Source of the DNA: an uncultured Bacilli bacterium | GTDB lineage: Bacteria > Bacillota_I > Bacilli_A > RF39 > UBA660 | DNA length: 30,097 bases | Reading direction: 5' to 3' | NCBI GenBank assembly: GCA_948760655.1 | Contig: CAQBKK010000005.1 | Span: 1-30,097, forward strand | Shown here: piece by piece, positions 1 through 8,042 of the stretch | Layout: the number at the start of each line of letters is the position of its first letter | Numbering within the stretch: position 1 is the first letter of the stretch | Program-made: the position numbers and the translations under genes | The notes under the pieces: model-generated | Told to the model about the DNA's origin: nothing | Databases searched by the model: none | What the model saw: the letters and a program-made list of their open reading frames with translations, nothing else

Positions 1-1
1 G

Positions 2-357
2 ATTTCCAAAATGAAATTTTTATATAAACGGGATTTCGATAAACTAATTAACAAACTTTTCTTAATTATTGATCTATTCTAATAAACATGCTATTCTAAT
101 TCACTAACAAAAGATGGAACAACTCATTTTTCTGATATTTATAAATTATATGATTTATATCAACGTTTATTATTTGCATTTCTAAAAACAAGCAAGCTTT
201 TATTCAGATTCTAAATGATAAACATGAAAACATTTCTCTTTATATGAAAACTTCCATTAACACTTTAATTTCTTTTCAAGATATGATTTTTAATACTTTT
301 GATTATAATTATCACAATGGTTTCGTTCTTTTCGCAGATTTAAAGCTAGAATTATAA
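2..357 (+). pseudogene. Decayed plus-strand gene of unknown function
   Basis: Coding-like sequence is broken by stops and a frameshift. From the ATG at 11 one frame reads MKFLYKRDFDKLINKLF and then meets two consecutive TAA codons at 80-85. The same frame stays open afterwards (TKDGTTHFSDIYKLYDLYQR, to about 178). Near 180-190 the coding character moves to another frame, which reads KNKQAFIQILNDKHENISLY and onward to FVLFADLKLEL and a TAA at 355-357. The pieces are collinear and similar in composition, so a single inactivated gene is the simplest reading. The family was not recognised. The frame is open to the window edge, so the original start may lie outside. Alternatively these could be two very short unrelated ORFs. 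Confidence 0.5.
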
Positions 358-388
358 TTTGTAAAAGTTTAGTTTTTTCTATAAAAAA

Positions 389-411
389 GTTAATACCTAA
401 TTGGTATTAAC
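389..411. terminator. Bidirectional terminator between the decayed gene and mcrC
   Basis: A perfect 9-bp inverted repeat (GTTAATACC, 5-base loop, GGTATTAAC) has a T-rich run on the plus-strand side (ACTATTTTTATTTTTT) and an A-run on the other side that gives a T-run on the minus strand. It sits between convergent units, so it can end both. Confidence 0.7.
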
Positions 412-535
412 ACTATTTTTATTTTTTACTTTTTTATATCTACACACATTATTTGACAATTAACCCTTATATTCAACTTTTTATAAATTACTTAAAACTT
501 CATTGTACTTAGAATCCATAGCAAAAGAAGTCATA

Positions 536-1588
536 TCACCTGTATACCATTTCAATAATATCTTGTAACTTTGTATCAATCAAAGAAAAATCTCCCATTA
601 AATCAATATCGGTAATTACAAATGTATTTCCATCAATTACAAACTCATTCCAACCAATACTCTCATTTTCTGTCTTCGCATACAAAATCATTCCTAAGAC
701 TTTCCCTTTACAAACTTGATTCTCAGTTTTTACATAACTAAAAATTTGATACATATTGCTAGCATTAAATAAATCTTTATCAAAATATTGGCTAAAAATA
801 CTTTGATAAAACTTAGCGTCAATAATAAGTTTTGTCTGTTTTTCTTTATCAAAAATAGTAATATCCGTTTTCATTTTAGGCAAATTTTTTATATTTCCAA
901 TCGTTTTTGTCTTATCATAAGGCCATTCCTTTTTCTCTACAAAAACTTGAAAATTTTTATAATTTGATTTGAAATACTCTCGCAAGAAACTCTCATAAAG
1001 ACTCGCCATCGCTTTATCTTCCAAATATTCATGAAATAATAATTTTCCATTCTCAGAACCAATATACAAATGTTGTAAAACAAGTCTACAAATCTCAAGC
1101 AAAAACTTATAAGACTCATTATTTTTATTAAATGTAAGATTTTGAAATCGAATAGAGGAAATAGGATATATCTCCTTTACTTCACTAAAATAATATATTG
1201 TCTTTTTTAAAGCATTGCTACGTTTCTTTTCTTGAATTTTTTTAGATTTTAATAAATAAGAAGCTGTTGTTTTTACAATCCGATTGAAATAAGAATCCAC
1301 AACATATTCATCATAACAACAAGTCATTTTATGAGACATAATTGTATTTTGTTTAATAGATTCTGTAATCTCTATCTTTCCTTTAATATTCACTATATTT
1401 TCTAATTTTTCTTTATAATCTTTATTAAGACCTCTTTTAATTTGTTTATGAATACCTTTTATAAGGAGCTCTGCAAACAAATCATAAATAGAAGGAAACT
1501 CTTCTTCATTATAAAATCGATCTGTCTTTTTATTTAGCGTCTTATAAATATATGCCAGCATATAATAAACATTATTTACTTTAATCAT
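536..1588 (-). CDS. mcrC: McrC-like nuclease subunit of a McrBC-type restriction system
   Basis: Predicted nuclease partner of the McrB NTPase encoded immediately upstream, cleaving DNA that carries modified bases. The protein has about 350 residues. Its C-terminal half carries a PD-(D/E)xK-type core: a TDI strand (Asp near residue 242) and IIDAKFY (Asp 257, Lys 259), followed by MYQIFSYV, as in McrC proteins. The N-terminal half is the helical McrC region (YDLFAELLIKGI). I chose the ATG at 1588, one base after the mcrB TGA and preceded by AGGTG. An in-frame GTG at 1597 would instead overlap mcrB. The pair is clearly translationally coupled. McrC identity is firm; the modification recognised cannot be read from the sequence. 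Confidence 0.88.
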   Translation of the reverse strand: MIKVNNVYYMLAYIYKTLNKKTDRFYNEEEFPSIYDLFAELLIKGIHKQIKRGLNKDYKEKLENIVNIKGKIEITESIKQNTIMSHKMTCCYDEYVVDSYFNRIVKTTASYLLKSKKIQEKKRSNALKKTIYYFSEVKEIYPISSIRFQNLTFNKNNESYKFLLEICRLVLQHLYIGSENGKLLFHEYLEDKAMASLYESFLREYFKSNYKNFQVFVEKKEWPYDKTKTIGNIKNLPKMKTDITIFDKEKQTKLIIDAKFYQSIFSQYFDKDLFNASNMYQIFSYVKTENQVCKGKVLGMILYAKTENESIGWNEFVIDGNTFVITDIDLMGDFSLIDTKLQDIIEMVYR

Positions 1589-1589
1589 T

Positions 1590-3653
1590 TCATGCACCTA
1601 TTGCACTATACAAACGTTTCATTTCTTCATCTACTTTATCGGCATCATCGTACCAATATTCTTTTAAAATCGGTTTGATTTCATAAGAGAGAATATCTTC
1701 TAATACCTCTTTATGAATTTCTTTCAAATTACTAAAATAACTATGTCCAATTTTAAAACCTTCTCCTAAACTTTCGTCATTTTTAATTGTATTATTTAAT
1801 CCTTCTATCGCAGCAATCAAATTTTTAAAAGCTGAACTTTTTAAATCATCAACATACTCCTGAAATTTAGGAGAAGCAAACAATGGAGGAATTGTAAAAA
1901 ATGCAAATCTTCTACGCAACGCATAATCAAGTATTGCTAGACTTCGATCAGCAGTATTCATTAAACCAATAATATAAATATTTTTAGGAACCGTAAATAA
2001 AACTTTCTCCTCTTTTTGATAAGCAAGTTTCACCCAAACACTTTCTCTTTTATCCGATTCAATAAGCATTAAAAGTTCTCCAAAAATTTTACTTAAATTT
2101 CCTCTATTGATTTCATCAATAATAAAATAATAATTATTATTAGGATTTTTCTTTGCTTTTTCACAAAATTCTAAGAAAATACCTTTCTTTAAAGCAAATC
2201 CTCCATCTTGAGTAGGTCGATACCCCATAACAAAATCTTCATAAGAATAACTTTGATGAAATTGAACATATTCTATACAGTATGGCTGTACAACTTCCAT
2301 TAAAGTATGCACTAATTTTTCTACAATATATGTTTTTCCTACACCTGGTGCACCTTCTAAAATGATATTCTTTTTCTTTTGTAATACTCGAACAATATTC
2401 TTATAATCTTTTTCTTCTAAAAAAACTTCATTCTTCATATCTTCCCATGTATAAACAAAACCAGGATTTTGTCTAGAAATTTCTTTTAAAATCGTTTTAT
2501 ACTCCTCGTACCTCAATTTTAAAAGTGTTCCATGAGGAGAAAGAAGAAAAGATGCATTTTTCAAATCTGGATGATTTTTGATTACACTATAAAGAATAGG
2601 TGTTTCAAACTTATGTGTCATTTCTATCATTAAATTTCCATTATCACATTTTTCATAAATTCTTCCATGTCCAATAATCTTTAAAGTCGGCGTAGCCTCA
2701 TAAATAATAAGAGCATCTCCAGGTTGGACAATCGAAAAATTGGGCTTGCGATTACGTTCTCCAACACAAGAAAATTCTTTTGTATATCCTACTTCTTTAT
2801 CTGCAAAACTAAACTCATTTACAATCGTATTCAACCAAAAATAATTTTTAGTATCTTTTTGAATACTATTAGAATGAGTAAATTCTTCTCTGGCATTTTC
2901 TTCCTGTATGGATTCTTCTTGTTTATTCAGCCAAGACTGTCTACTAAAATCGAGTAAAGAATGAAACACATCACTTTCTTGAATCAATTTTTGGACTTGT
3001 TCTATTATTTTTAAATACTCTTCTCCACTAGGAGCAGTAAAATTTGACATTTGAAAATGATAATTTTTTTTCAAATTTTCTTTACTATTGCTATCTAAAC
3101 TCAAATAAAAATTAGGAGCAATTTTAAATAAACCAATAGAAATATTAAAACTACAATAAGGTTTTGCTATCGCTTGATCATAAAGTCGAATAAATTCTTG
3201 ACGATTTTCCCGATTATTTTCTTCTGAAAAACGAATCGCTACTTCAAACAAATCCCATAAATCATTTATATCTTCTGCATCTCTTTCTTCTTTAAAACGA
3301 ATATAACAAGAAGTTTGGTACTGCGTAGAAGGAATTCCATCAAAATCCTTCGGTACTTCCACATCCATTCCTGTTTTCTCTTGAAATTTTTTAATAAATT
3401 CTTTATTTCCATTAATAGCGTCATCGCGCCCTTTAAAATTAAAACGATTCAAAAAAGAAAAAGGATCAAAATCATCATATTTACAACGTACACCTTTATA
3501 ACTATCTAAATTACAACCTTCATCTTCTCTAAATAAATCCAATTCATCAAGTATTTCATACATAATTCTTACAAGTTCTTTTCGATTATTCTTAAACTCC
3601 AATATTTTTCTAACCAACTTTTTATAAATAGGTACCCACGTAAAATTTTCCAT
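1590..3653 (-). CDS. mcrB: McrB-like AAA+ GTPase with internal EVE-like domain
   Basis: Motor and recognition subunit of the McrBC-type restriction system, 687 residues. The AAA+ module shows Walker A GAPGVGKT (about 434-441), the McrB block around FHQSYSYEDFVMGYRP (465-480), Walker B with DEINRGN (513-519) and the diagnostic MNTADRS (565-571). Residues about 1-240 form a helical N-terminal region common to Bacillota McrB proteins. Residues about 270-350 (YFWLN, then VQPGDALIIYEA and KIIGHGRIYE) resemble an EVE/PUA-like fold, a class known to bind modified bases; this assignment is by pattern only. The ribosome site AGAAGGAGAG is strong. The gene begins 17 bases after the phosphodiester glycosidase gene and its stop abuts mcrC, so the four genes from 5483 to 536 are probably one transcript. 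Confidence 0.9.
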   Translation of the reverse strand: MENFTWVPIYKKLVRKILEFKNNRKELVRIMYEILDELDLFREDEGCNLDSYKGVRCKYDDFDPFSFLNRFNFKGRDDAINGNKEFIKKFQEKTGMDVEVPKDFDGIPSTQYQTSCYIRFKEERDAEDINDLWDLFEVAIRFSEENNRENRQEFIRLYDQAIAKPYCSFNISIGLFKIAPNFYLSLDSNSKENLKKNYHFQMSNFTAPSGEEYLKIIEQVQKLIQESDVFHSLLDFSRQSWLNKQEESIQEENAREEFTHSNSIQKDTKNYFWLNTIVNEFSFADKEVGYTKEFSCVGERNRKPNFSIVQPGDALIIYEATPTLKIIGHGRIYEKCDNGNLMIEMTHKFETPILYSVIKNHPDLKNASFLLSPHGTLLKLRYEEYKTILKEISRQNPGFVYTWEDMKNEVFLEEKDYKNIVRVLQKKKNIILEGAPGVGKTYIVEKLVHTLMEVVQPYCIEYVQFHQSYSYEDFVMGYRPTQDGGFALKKGIFLEFCEKAKKNPNNNYYFIIDEINRGNLSKIFGELLMLIESDKRESVWVKLAYQKEEKVLFTVPKNIYIIGLMNTADRSLAILDYALRRRFAFFTIPPLFASPKFQEYVDDLKSSAFKNLIAAIEGLNNTIKNDESLGEGFKIGHSYFSNLKEIHKEVLEDILSYEIKPILKEYWYDDADKVDEEMKRLYSAIGA

Positions 3654-3670
3654 TTTTTATCTCTCCTTCT

Positions 3671-4957
3671 TTATTTTACTACAAACGAACTAGCAACAGG
3701 TCTTGTTCTATGTTCTCCACTTCCATTTACAATATCATTAATATAACAATAGTCTTTTTGGCAATGAGAACTCATTTCTTTTTCTGTTATATACTTTTTC
3801 GCTTCTTCTTTTGGAAGTACCATAACTGAAGAGGTTCCTCCATCCAAATTAGCTGCATTATATGCACCATAATTATATAAAATATTCATAATTTCTACAA
3901 GAGTCGCCCCTGGATTTGTAATAGTTCTTCCGTCTGTAACTAACATTAAAACAATACCATCACGTCTTTGTCCAATAGCTGTCCTTGGTGCAACTCCCCA
4001 TCCCCCATTTCCAGAAGTTATCGCCTTTTTACCATTTACAATTAAAAAAGGTCTAAAAGAAACAGCGTCCCGGACTCCCTTAGAAAGTGCTGTTTTTGCA
4101 TCCATCTTTCCCAAAAGAAGTTTATGATCAGTGGTAAATCCAATAATTCCACCTGAAGTATTATACGCATAATCTGTTTTTACTTTTCCATCTTGTATCA
4201 AAACACCATCAGGAACTCCACCTGTTCCTTTTTTATCAACATCCAAAAATCCACCACCATTAATAGCAAGGAGGGCTCCTTCTTCCGAGGCCATTTCTGT
4301 AACATATTGTCCTGCTCGATTTAAGTATTTTGTACTTCGCACATGAATTTTGGAAGCATCATAAATAACAGCCAAATACCCCTTGAAATTCTTTTCTGAA
4401 ATGGGAATAATTTTATAAACATCATCCTCATTTTCTTTTTTTAATATAGCTTCCTCATATTTATTTTCATAAATCGTAGTATTTATATTTTCTTCCATAT
4501 GAATTAAATTTAAGTCCGTATCTTCATCACTTTCAATCAACTGGTTTGCATTTAAAATAGCTTCTATTTCTTCTGTACTATAAAACCAAGTAGCAAAATA
4601 TCTGTGATTCATAGTAGTCATAGCAGAAGACACTAAAAAGGTGCGAAACCCCTGATATGGTCCATAAAGTAAAAACAAAAATGCACTAGAACCAAATAAT
4701 TCGAAAGAAAGAAAAACGATTACTAAAACTTTCTTAACTTTACCCATTTTAGAATATTGAATTTTATTCCTATGTTGCATAAAAATTCCAGCCCAAAATA
4801 CCAATATAGATACAAATAAAAGTAAAAATACACTTAAATGAAAAAAAGGGGTTATCAACTCTTGACTATGAAAACCAATAACTAAAAAAACAACCAAAAT
4901 AGGAATGAAAAAAGTGGAAATAATTACGAGCCACTTACCCAAACAACTCTTTTTCAT
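3671..4957 (-). CDS. Membrane-anchored phosphodiester glycosidase (NAGPA/DUF2233-like)
   Basis: About 428 residues. Three hydrophobic helices occupy roughly residues 6-115. They are followed by a C-terminal domain typical of the phosphodiester glycosidase (NAGPA, DUF2233) family: GGGFLD, VPDGVLIQDGK, RPFLIVNGK, then APRTAIGQRRDG, TDGR and the hallmark NLDGGTSSVM. Family members split sugar-1-phosphodiesters, and many bacterial ones act on envelope glycans; the substrate here is unknown. The topology places the catalytic domain outside the cell. I chose the ATG at 4957 because GGAGGAGAG lies just upstream, whereas the frame's earlier extension to 5032 runs antisense to nothing and only overlaps the previous gene. 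The previous gene stops five bases upstream, indicating co-transcription. Confidence 0.85.
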   Translation of the reverse strand: MKKSCLGKWLVIISTFFIPILVVFLVIGFHSQELITPFFHLSVFLLLFVSILVFWAGIFMQHRNKIQYSKMGKVKKVLVIVFLSFELFGSSAFLFLLYGPYQGFRTFLVSSAMTTMNHRYFATWFYSTEEIEAILNANQLIESDEDTDLNLIHMEENINTTIYENKYEEAILKKENEDDVYKIIPISEKNFKGYLAVIYDASKIHVRSTKYLNRAGQYVTEMASEEGALLAINGGGFLDVDKKGTGGVPDGVLIQDGKVKTDYAYNTSGGIIGFTTDHKLLLGKMDAKTALSKGVRDAVSFRPFLIVNGKKAITSGNGGWGVAPRTAIGQRRDGIVLMLVTDGRTITNPGATLVEIMNILYNYGAYNAANLDGGTSSVMVLPKEEAKKYITEKEMSSHCQKDYCYINDIVNGSGEHRTRPVASSFVVK

Positions 4958-4961
4958 CTTT

Positions 4962-5483
4962 TTATCTCTCCTCCAAAAACATTTGATAAGTTGAAATTTT
5001 CTTATGTTTTGAATTTTCTTCCTGCCAAGCATTATACTTTTCTACTAAAGAATTATAAAGTTGTACCCCATTTTCTGTAAGTTTAAAAGCACTATCAACA
5101 CTTACTTTCATAGATTCACAATACGAATTAACTTTACTATCTTCATATTTTACTTTACAAATTTCTTTTACATTCTCATATTCTTTTTGCATCAACACTT
5201 GTGTATTCAATAAAATATCTAACTGTTCACGTAAATAGCTTTCTTTTTTCTCTAATGTTTCATAATATACTTCTACAATTTCAATTTGAAACTCTTTATT
5301 TTTTTCATTAAAAATACTTGCTAAATTATTAAATGCTTCATAACTTATCCTTATTGTTTCACTTTGCTTCTGTGCCATTTCTTGATCCTTTTTAATATTT
5401 GTAACTACCTTAAAAATTCCAAAACTCACAAAAACAAAAAGACAAACCAAAACAAGGAAGAAAATATAATATTTTTTCTTCAT
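4962..5483 (-). CDS. Single-pass membrane protein, function unknown
   Basis: 173 residues, family not recognised. Residues 1-28 form a basic start plus one hydrophobic helix (IFFLVLVCLFVFVSFGIF), probably an uncleaved signal anchor. The rest is charged, mostly helical, and contains long Glu/Lys-rich stretches that could form coiled coil, with two Cys (in EICKVKY and NSYCESM) that might pair outside the cell. It is the first gene after a good promoter and lies five bases before the phosphodiester glycosidase gene, so it may be an accessory envelope factor for it. Ribosome binding sequence at the ATG is weak (GGTTGG). Confidence 0.65.
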   Translation of the reverse strand: MKKKYYIFFLVLVCLFVFVSFGIFKVVTNIKKDQEMAQKQSETIRISYEAFNNLASIFNEKNKEFQIEIVEVYYETLEKKESYLREQLDILLNTQVLMQKEYENVKEICKVKYEDSKVNSYCESMKVSVDSAFKLTENGVQLYNSLVEKYNAWQEENSKHKKISTYQMFLEER

Positions 5484-5510
5484 CCAACCACATACTCTCT
5501 AACAAAGTTA

Positions 5511-5539
5511 AGTATAACAATTCTTACTCATAATGTAAA
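5511..5539 (-). promoter_or_regulatory. Promoter of the membrane protein-glycosidase-mcrBC operon
   Basis: On the minus strand TTTACA (5539-5534), a 17-base spacer and TATACT (5516-5511) match a housekeeping sigma promoter. It lies 28 bases upstream of the start at 5483, with no other clear promoter before mcrB, suggesting that mcrBC is read from here. Confidence 0.6.
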
Positions 5540-5579
5540 TTGGCATTTATATAACACTCCTTTAACAAAAAAATAGTAA

Positions 5580-5613
5580 ATAAAAACGACTAAGCCGTTT
5601 TCTTTTTAGTCGT
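5580..5613 (-). terminator. Terminator built into the 3' end of the YtxH gene
   Basis: Minus-strand ACGACTA pairs with TAGTCGT (7 bp), then TTTTTATTT. The left arm encodes Thr-Thr of the Lys/Thr-rich tail and the right arm contains the TAG stop, so the terminator overlaps the coding sequence. Confidence 0.6.
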
Positions 5614-6087
5614 CTTTGTAGAAGTATTTTTCTTTTTTGAAGTACTTTGAGAAACTTTTGTATCTTCTTTATGATTTATATCTTTTTCTTCTATTTTATC
5701 AATTGCCTTTTTAAGTACTATAACAGTTTTATCTCTTACTTCTTTAGCAGCCTTCTCAACCACTGGAGCACTTTTTTCTTTTGCTATATCAATAAGTTCA
5801 TCTGCCTTTTTAACTAAAGCATTCCCTTTTTCTTTTATAAGTTCCATAGCAGTTTCCTTATTTAAGTTTTCTAAATCAGTTTTTAACTCTTTAATTTTAG
5901 CATTCAACTTTGCCTTAATTTCCTCTTTATCTAAATTTTTAATATCTTGTGCTAATTTAGTTGTTTTTTCTTTTAATTCACGTCTTGTTTCACTTCCCTT
6001 TTTAGGAGCAAATAATATCCCTATACCAGCACCAACCATAGCACCAGCAATAAATCTTCCCATTCCATGTTTTTCTCTTTTACTCAT
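5590..6087 (-). CDS. YtxH-family general stress/envelope protein
   Basis: About 165 residues. The N-terminus carries the YtxH signature: MGRFIAGAMVGAGIGILFAPKKGSE, split here as a Gly/Ala-rich transmembrane helix (residues about 8-24) followed by APKKGSETRRELKEK. The rest is a long amphipathic, Lys/Glu-rich helix, ending in a Lys/Thr-rich tail. The family is small, membrane-associated and linked to stress responses in Bacillus; a molecular role is not established. I chose the ATG at 6087 because GAGGAAG is correctly spaced from it, while the upstream in-frame ATG at 6093 touches that site. The start overlaps the stop of the DUF948 gene by eight bases, so the two are translationally coupled. 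Confidence 0.85.
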   Translation of the reverse strand: MSKREKHGMGRFIAGAMVGAGIGILFAPKKGSETRRELKEKTTKLAQDIKNLDKEEIKAKLNAKIKELKTDLENLNKETAMELIKEKGNALVKKADELIDIAKEKSAPVVEKAAKEVRDKTVIVLKKAIDKIEEKDINHKEDTKVSQSTSKKKNTSTKTTKKKTA

Positions 6088-6379
6088 TTTCATCTTCCTC
6101 TTTATCTTTTTTCTTTTTTTTGTTAAACAAAAATCTCTTAAACATTGTTGAAATGCCATCAACAACCCGATCTGTTGCAATCGCAATTTTATCTGTTGTA
6201 TAATCTATAATATGAAAAAATCCATTTAAAGTTTTCACTTTTTCATTTACATCATCTACAACTTTTTCTATCTTCTCTAATGTTATTATAGACTTAACTC
6301 CCAATATTATACCTATGATTAAAATAATAATTAACAATATATAAATAATTATAGGTAAAAAATCTAGCCAAAAACTCAT
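6080..6379 (-). CDS. DUF948-like membrane protein
   Basis: 99 residues. One N-terminal hydrophobic helix (about 5-28, IIIYILLIIILIIGIILG) precedes the short helix VEKIEKVVDDVNEKVKTLN-like region seen in DUF948 proteins and a Lys/Glu-rich end. DUF948 and YtxH genes are often adjacent in Bacillota, as here. It starts two bases after the stop of the acidic protein gene and uses GAGGAAGAG, part of that gene's end, as its ribosome site. Function is unknown; a membrane scaffold with the YtxH partner is an inference. Confidence 0.75.
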   Translation of the reverse strand: MSFWLDFLPIIIYILLIIILIIGIILGVKSIITLEKIEKVVDDVNEKVKTLNGFFHIIDYTTDKIAIATDRVVDGISTMFKRFLFNKKKKKDKEEDENE

Positions 6380-6381
6380 CT

Positions 6382-7314
6382 TTACTCTTCCTCTCTATTA
6401 TCATACATAGAATCGATCAAATCAAACAAATCACTTTCCAATGTATCTTCTTCTATATCTTTTTCTTTTGGATTTTTATCTAAAACTTCCAAATTTTCAT
6501 CTCTATCTTCTAACTCATGTTCAATGCTATCATTAAATTGGTTTAAGTCTTTAAACTCTTCTTTTTCTTCTTCAATTACTCGGTTCAAATTTTTACTTGT
6601 TCGACTAACACGCCCCCTTGATACTGGCTCTTCTTGTAAATCAATTGTATCATCGATAGAATCTTGTAATAAATCATCAACACTTCTTCTCGTATTTTGT
6701 CTATAAAATGCATCCACTCTTTGATCTCCAAATGTTTTTTCTATATCTTCTTCTAAAGTACCAAACGCTTTTTTACGAGCCATATCTACATTCATTTTCT
6801 TTTTTTCATCAGCTACGGATACAATATCTTCCTTTTTATAATTTTTATCAAGTACACCATATACAGGAGAAATAACTGGAGAAGGTCGAAAACCTTTTGG
6901 AGTTTCTTTAACGCTTTTCTCCGAAACAGTTGTTTTTTCTCTCCGAGACTGTTCTTTCTCTTGTCTTTTATTCTTAGAAGGAGAATCGTATCCAAGTGGA
7001 GACAATCGATCAAGTTCTGTTTTCCTTTGAGGAGTAACTTCTTTTGGTTTTGGTGCCTCAATAACTACAGAATCTTCTTCCTTAACTGGTTTATAACTAG
7101 TTACAAACTCTTCCTCATCAAAATCTGGAAATTTAAAAGTATTCTCTGCTTTAAACAAATCTCTTTCATTCTCCTTAGGAATTTCTACTGATTTTGGTGG
7201 TTCCTTTTTCTTCTCTACACTGTCTTCTTTAATAACAACCTTCTCTGGAGTTGGATTAACTTCAATTTCCTCTTCTTCAAATAAGGCATTTTTAAGTTTA
7301 TTAAATAATCCCAT
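6382..7314 (-). CDS. Acidic, largely disordered protein of unknown function
   Basis: 310 residues. It opens with MGLFNKLKNALFEEEEIEV, a short amphipathic helix that could bind membrane. Most of the remainder is rich in Glu, Lys, Asp, Ser and Pro and is predicted to be disordered. Three islands look more ordered: GFRPSPVISPVYGVLDKNYK with EDI following (about 140-170), MARKKAFGTLEEDIEKTFG (about 185-205) and the acidic end LFDLIDSMYDN. Such islands suggest linear docking motifs. I chose the ATG at 7314; the in-frame GTG at 7326 is part of the ribosome site AGAGGTGA. The gene sits between the lipoprotein and DUF948 genes with gaps of 15 and 2 bases, so it belongs to that operon. Its family was not recognised. 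Confidence 0.75.
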   Translation of the reverse strand: MGLFNKLKNALFEEEEIEVNPTPEKVVIKEDSVEKKKEPPKSVEIPKENERDLFKAENTFKFPDFDEEEFVTSYKPVKEEDSVVIEAPKPKEVTPQRKTELDRLSPLGYDSPSKNKRQEKEQSRREKTTVSEKSVKETPKGFRPSPVISPVYGVLDKNYKKEDIVSVADEKKKMNVDMARKKAFGTLEEDIEKTFGDQRVDAFYRQNTRRSVDDLLQDSIDDTIDLQEEPVSRGRVSRTSKNLNRVIEEEKEEFKDLNQFNDSIEHELEDRDENLEVLDKNPKEKDIEEDTLESDLFDLIDSMYDNREEE

Positions 7315-7329
7315 TTTCTTCTTCACCTC

Positions 7330-7977
7330 TTAATTGATCATATCGGTATCTGGTAAATCATTTGATTTCTCACTCGATGAACTATTTTCATCATATTGAA
7401 TTAAATTACTTTCATTTGTAGTAGTCTCAAATATATTGAACTCAATCTCACTATAATTTAGTGTATCTTCTCCAATCATACTATCTATAATAGTATTATT
7501 ATAAGATATAGAAGTAAGTATCGCCATGGCATAAGCAAGCATCTCTTTAATATCCCTATTTTCTACTATCACTTCTATTTTAGCATAATTATACATAATT
7601 TCAATTAAATATTTTTTATTTTGAAGCAAATTTATTTCTAAATAACCAAAACGATCTCCATTTTCTATCAAAGAAGAATAAAATGAATCTTTCTTAACTA
7701 CATACTCTTCTCTCACTTTATTATAGTAACTAACCATATCCAAATACAAATATAAAGTATAATTATCTTTTTTTAAAATTACATTATTAATATTATCTTC
7801 AAGTACACTAATCCCTATAGGTAAATAATAACTATATCCTTGACTTGTTTTATTTTTAAATATCTGTTTTTCTTCTTTTAAAGCAAAATTTATAATTCCA
7901 TCATAACTACTTTTATTTACATTCACGCAACCACATAAAAAAAGAGTAAACAAAATAAGTAGTAAGACTTTTTTCAT
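7330..7977 (-). CDS. Putative lipoprotein
   Basis: 215 residues with a lipoprotein signal: MKKVLLLILFTLFLCGCVN, lipobox LCGC, lipidated Cys at about residue 17. The mature part alternates predicted strands and helices (YSYYLPIGISVLEDN, YTLYLYLDMVSYYNK) and ends in a Ser/Asn/Asp-rich low-complexity tail. No family recognised. It is the first gene of the four-gene unit running to 5590, with a strong ribosome site (AAGGAGG) and its own promoter. It is therefore probably an outer-surface component of the same envelope system as the acidic, DUF948 and YtxH proteins. Confidence 0.75.
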   Translation of the reverse strand: MKKVLLLILFTLFLCGCVNVNKSSYDGIINFALKEEKQIFKNKTSQGYSYYLPIGISVLEDNINNVILKKDNYTLYLYLDMVSYYNKVREEYVVKKDSFYSSLIENGDRFGYLEINLLQNKKYLIEIMYNYAKIEVIVENRDIKEMLAYAMAILTSISYNNTIIDSMIGEDTLNYSEIEFNIFETTTNESNLIQYDENSSSSEKSNDLPDTDMIN

Positions 7978-8003
7978 AAGTTAACCTCCTTATGTTATTT
8001 ACT

Positions 8004-8031
8004 ATTATAGCAAAAAAGTAGTATTTGTAAA
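8004..8031 (-). promoter_or_regulatory. Promoter of the lipoprotein-YtxH operon
   Basis: Minus-strand TTTACA (8031-8026), 16-base spacer, TATAAT (8009-8004). It lies in the only gap between this operon and the upstream HExxH gene, 27 bases before the lipoprotein ATG. Confidence 0.7.
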
Positions 8032-8042
8032 ATACCTTATTC

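Noticed and set aside
481..534. 17-codon minus-strand frame (MTSFAMDSKYNEVLSNL) after mcrC, with AGGTGAT before its ATG
   Set aside because: Too short to support as a gene, with only three bases between site and start. It may be a remnant of a third gene.
5508..5561. 12-codon minus-strand frame (MPIYIMSKNCYT) after AAAGGAG, as a leader peptide
   Set aside because: The operon promoter lies inside it, so it would not be on the transcript.
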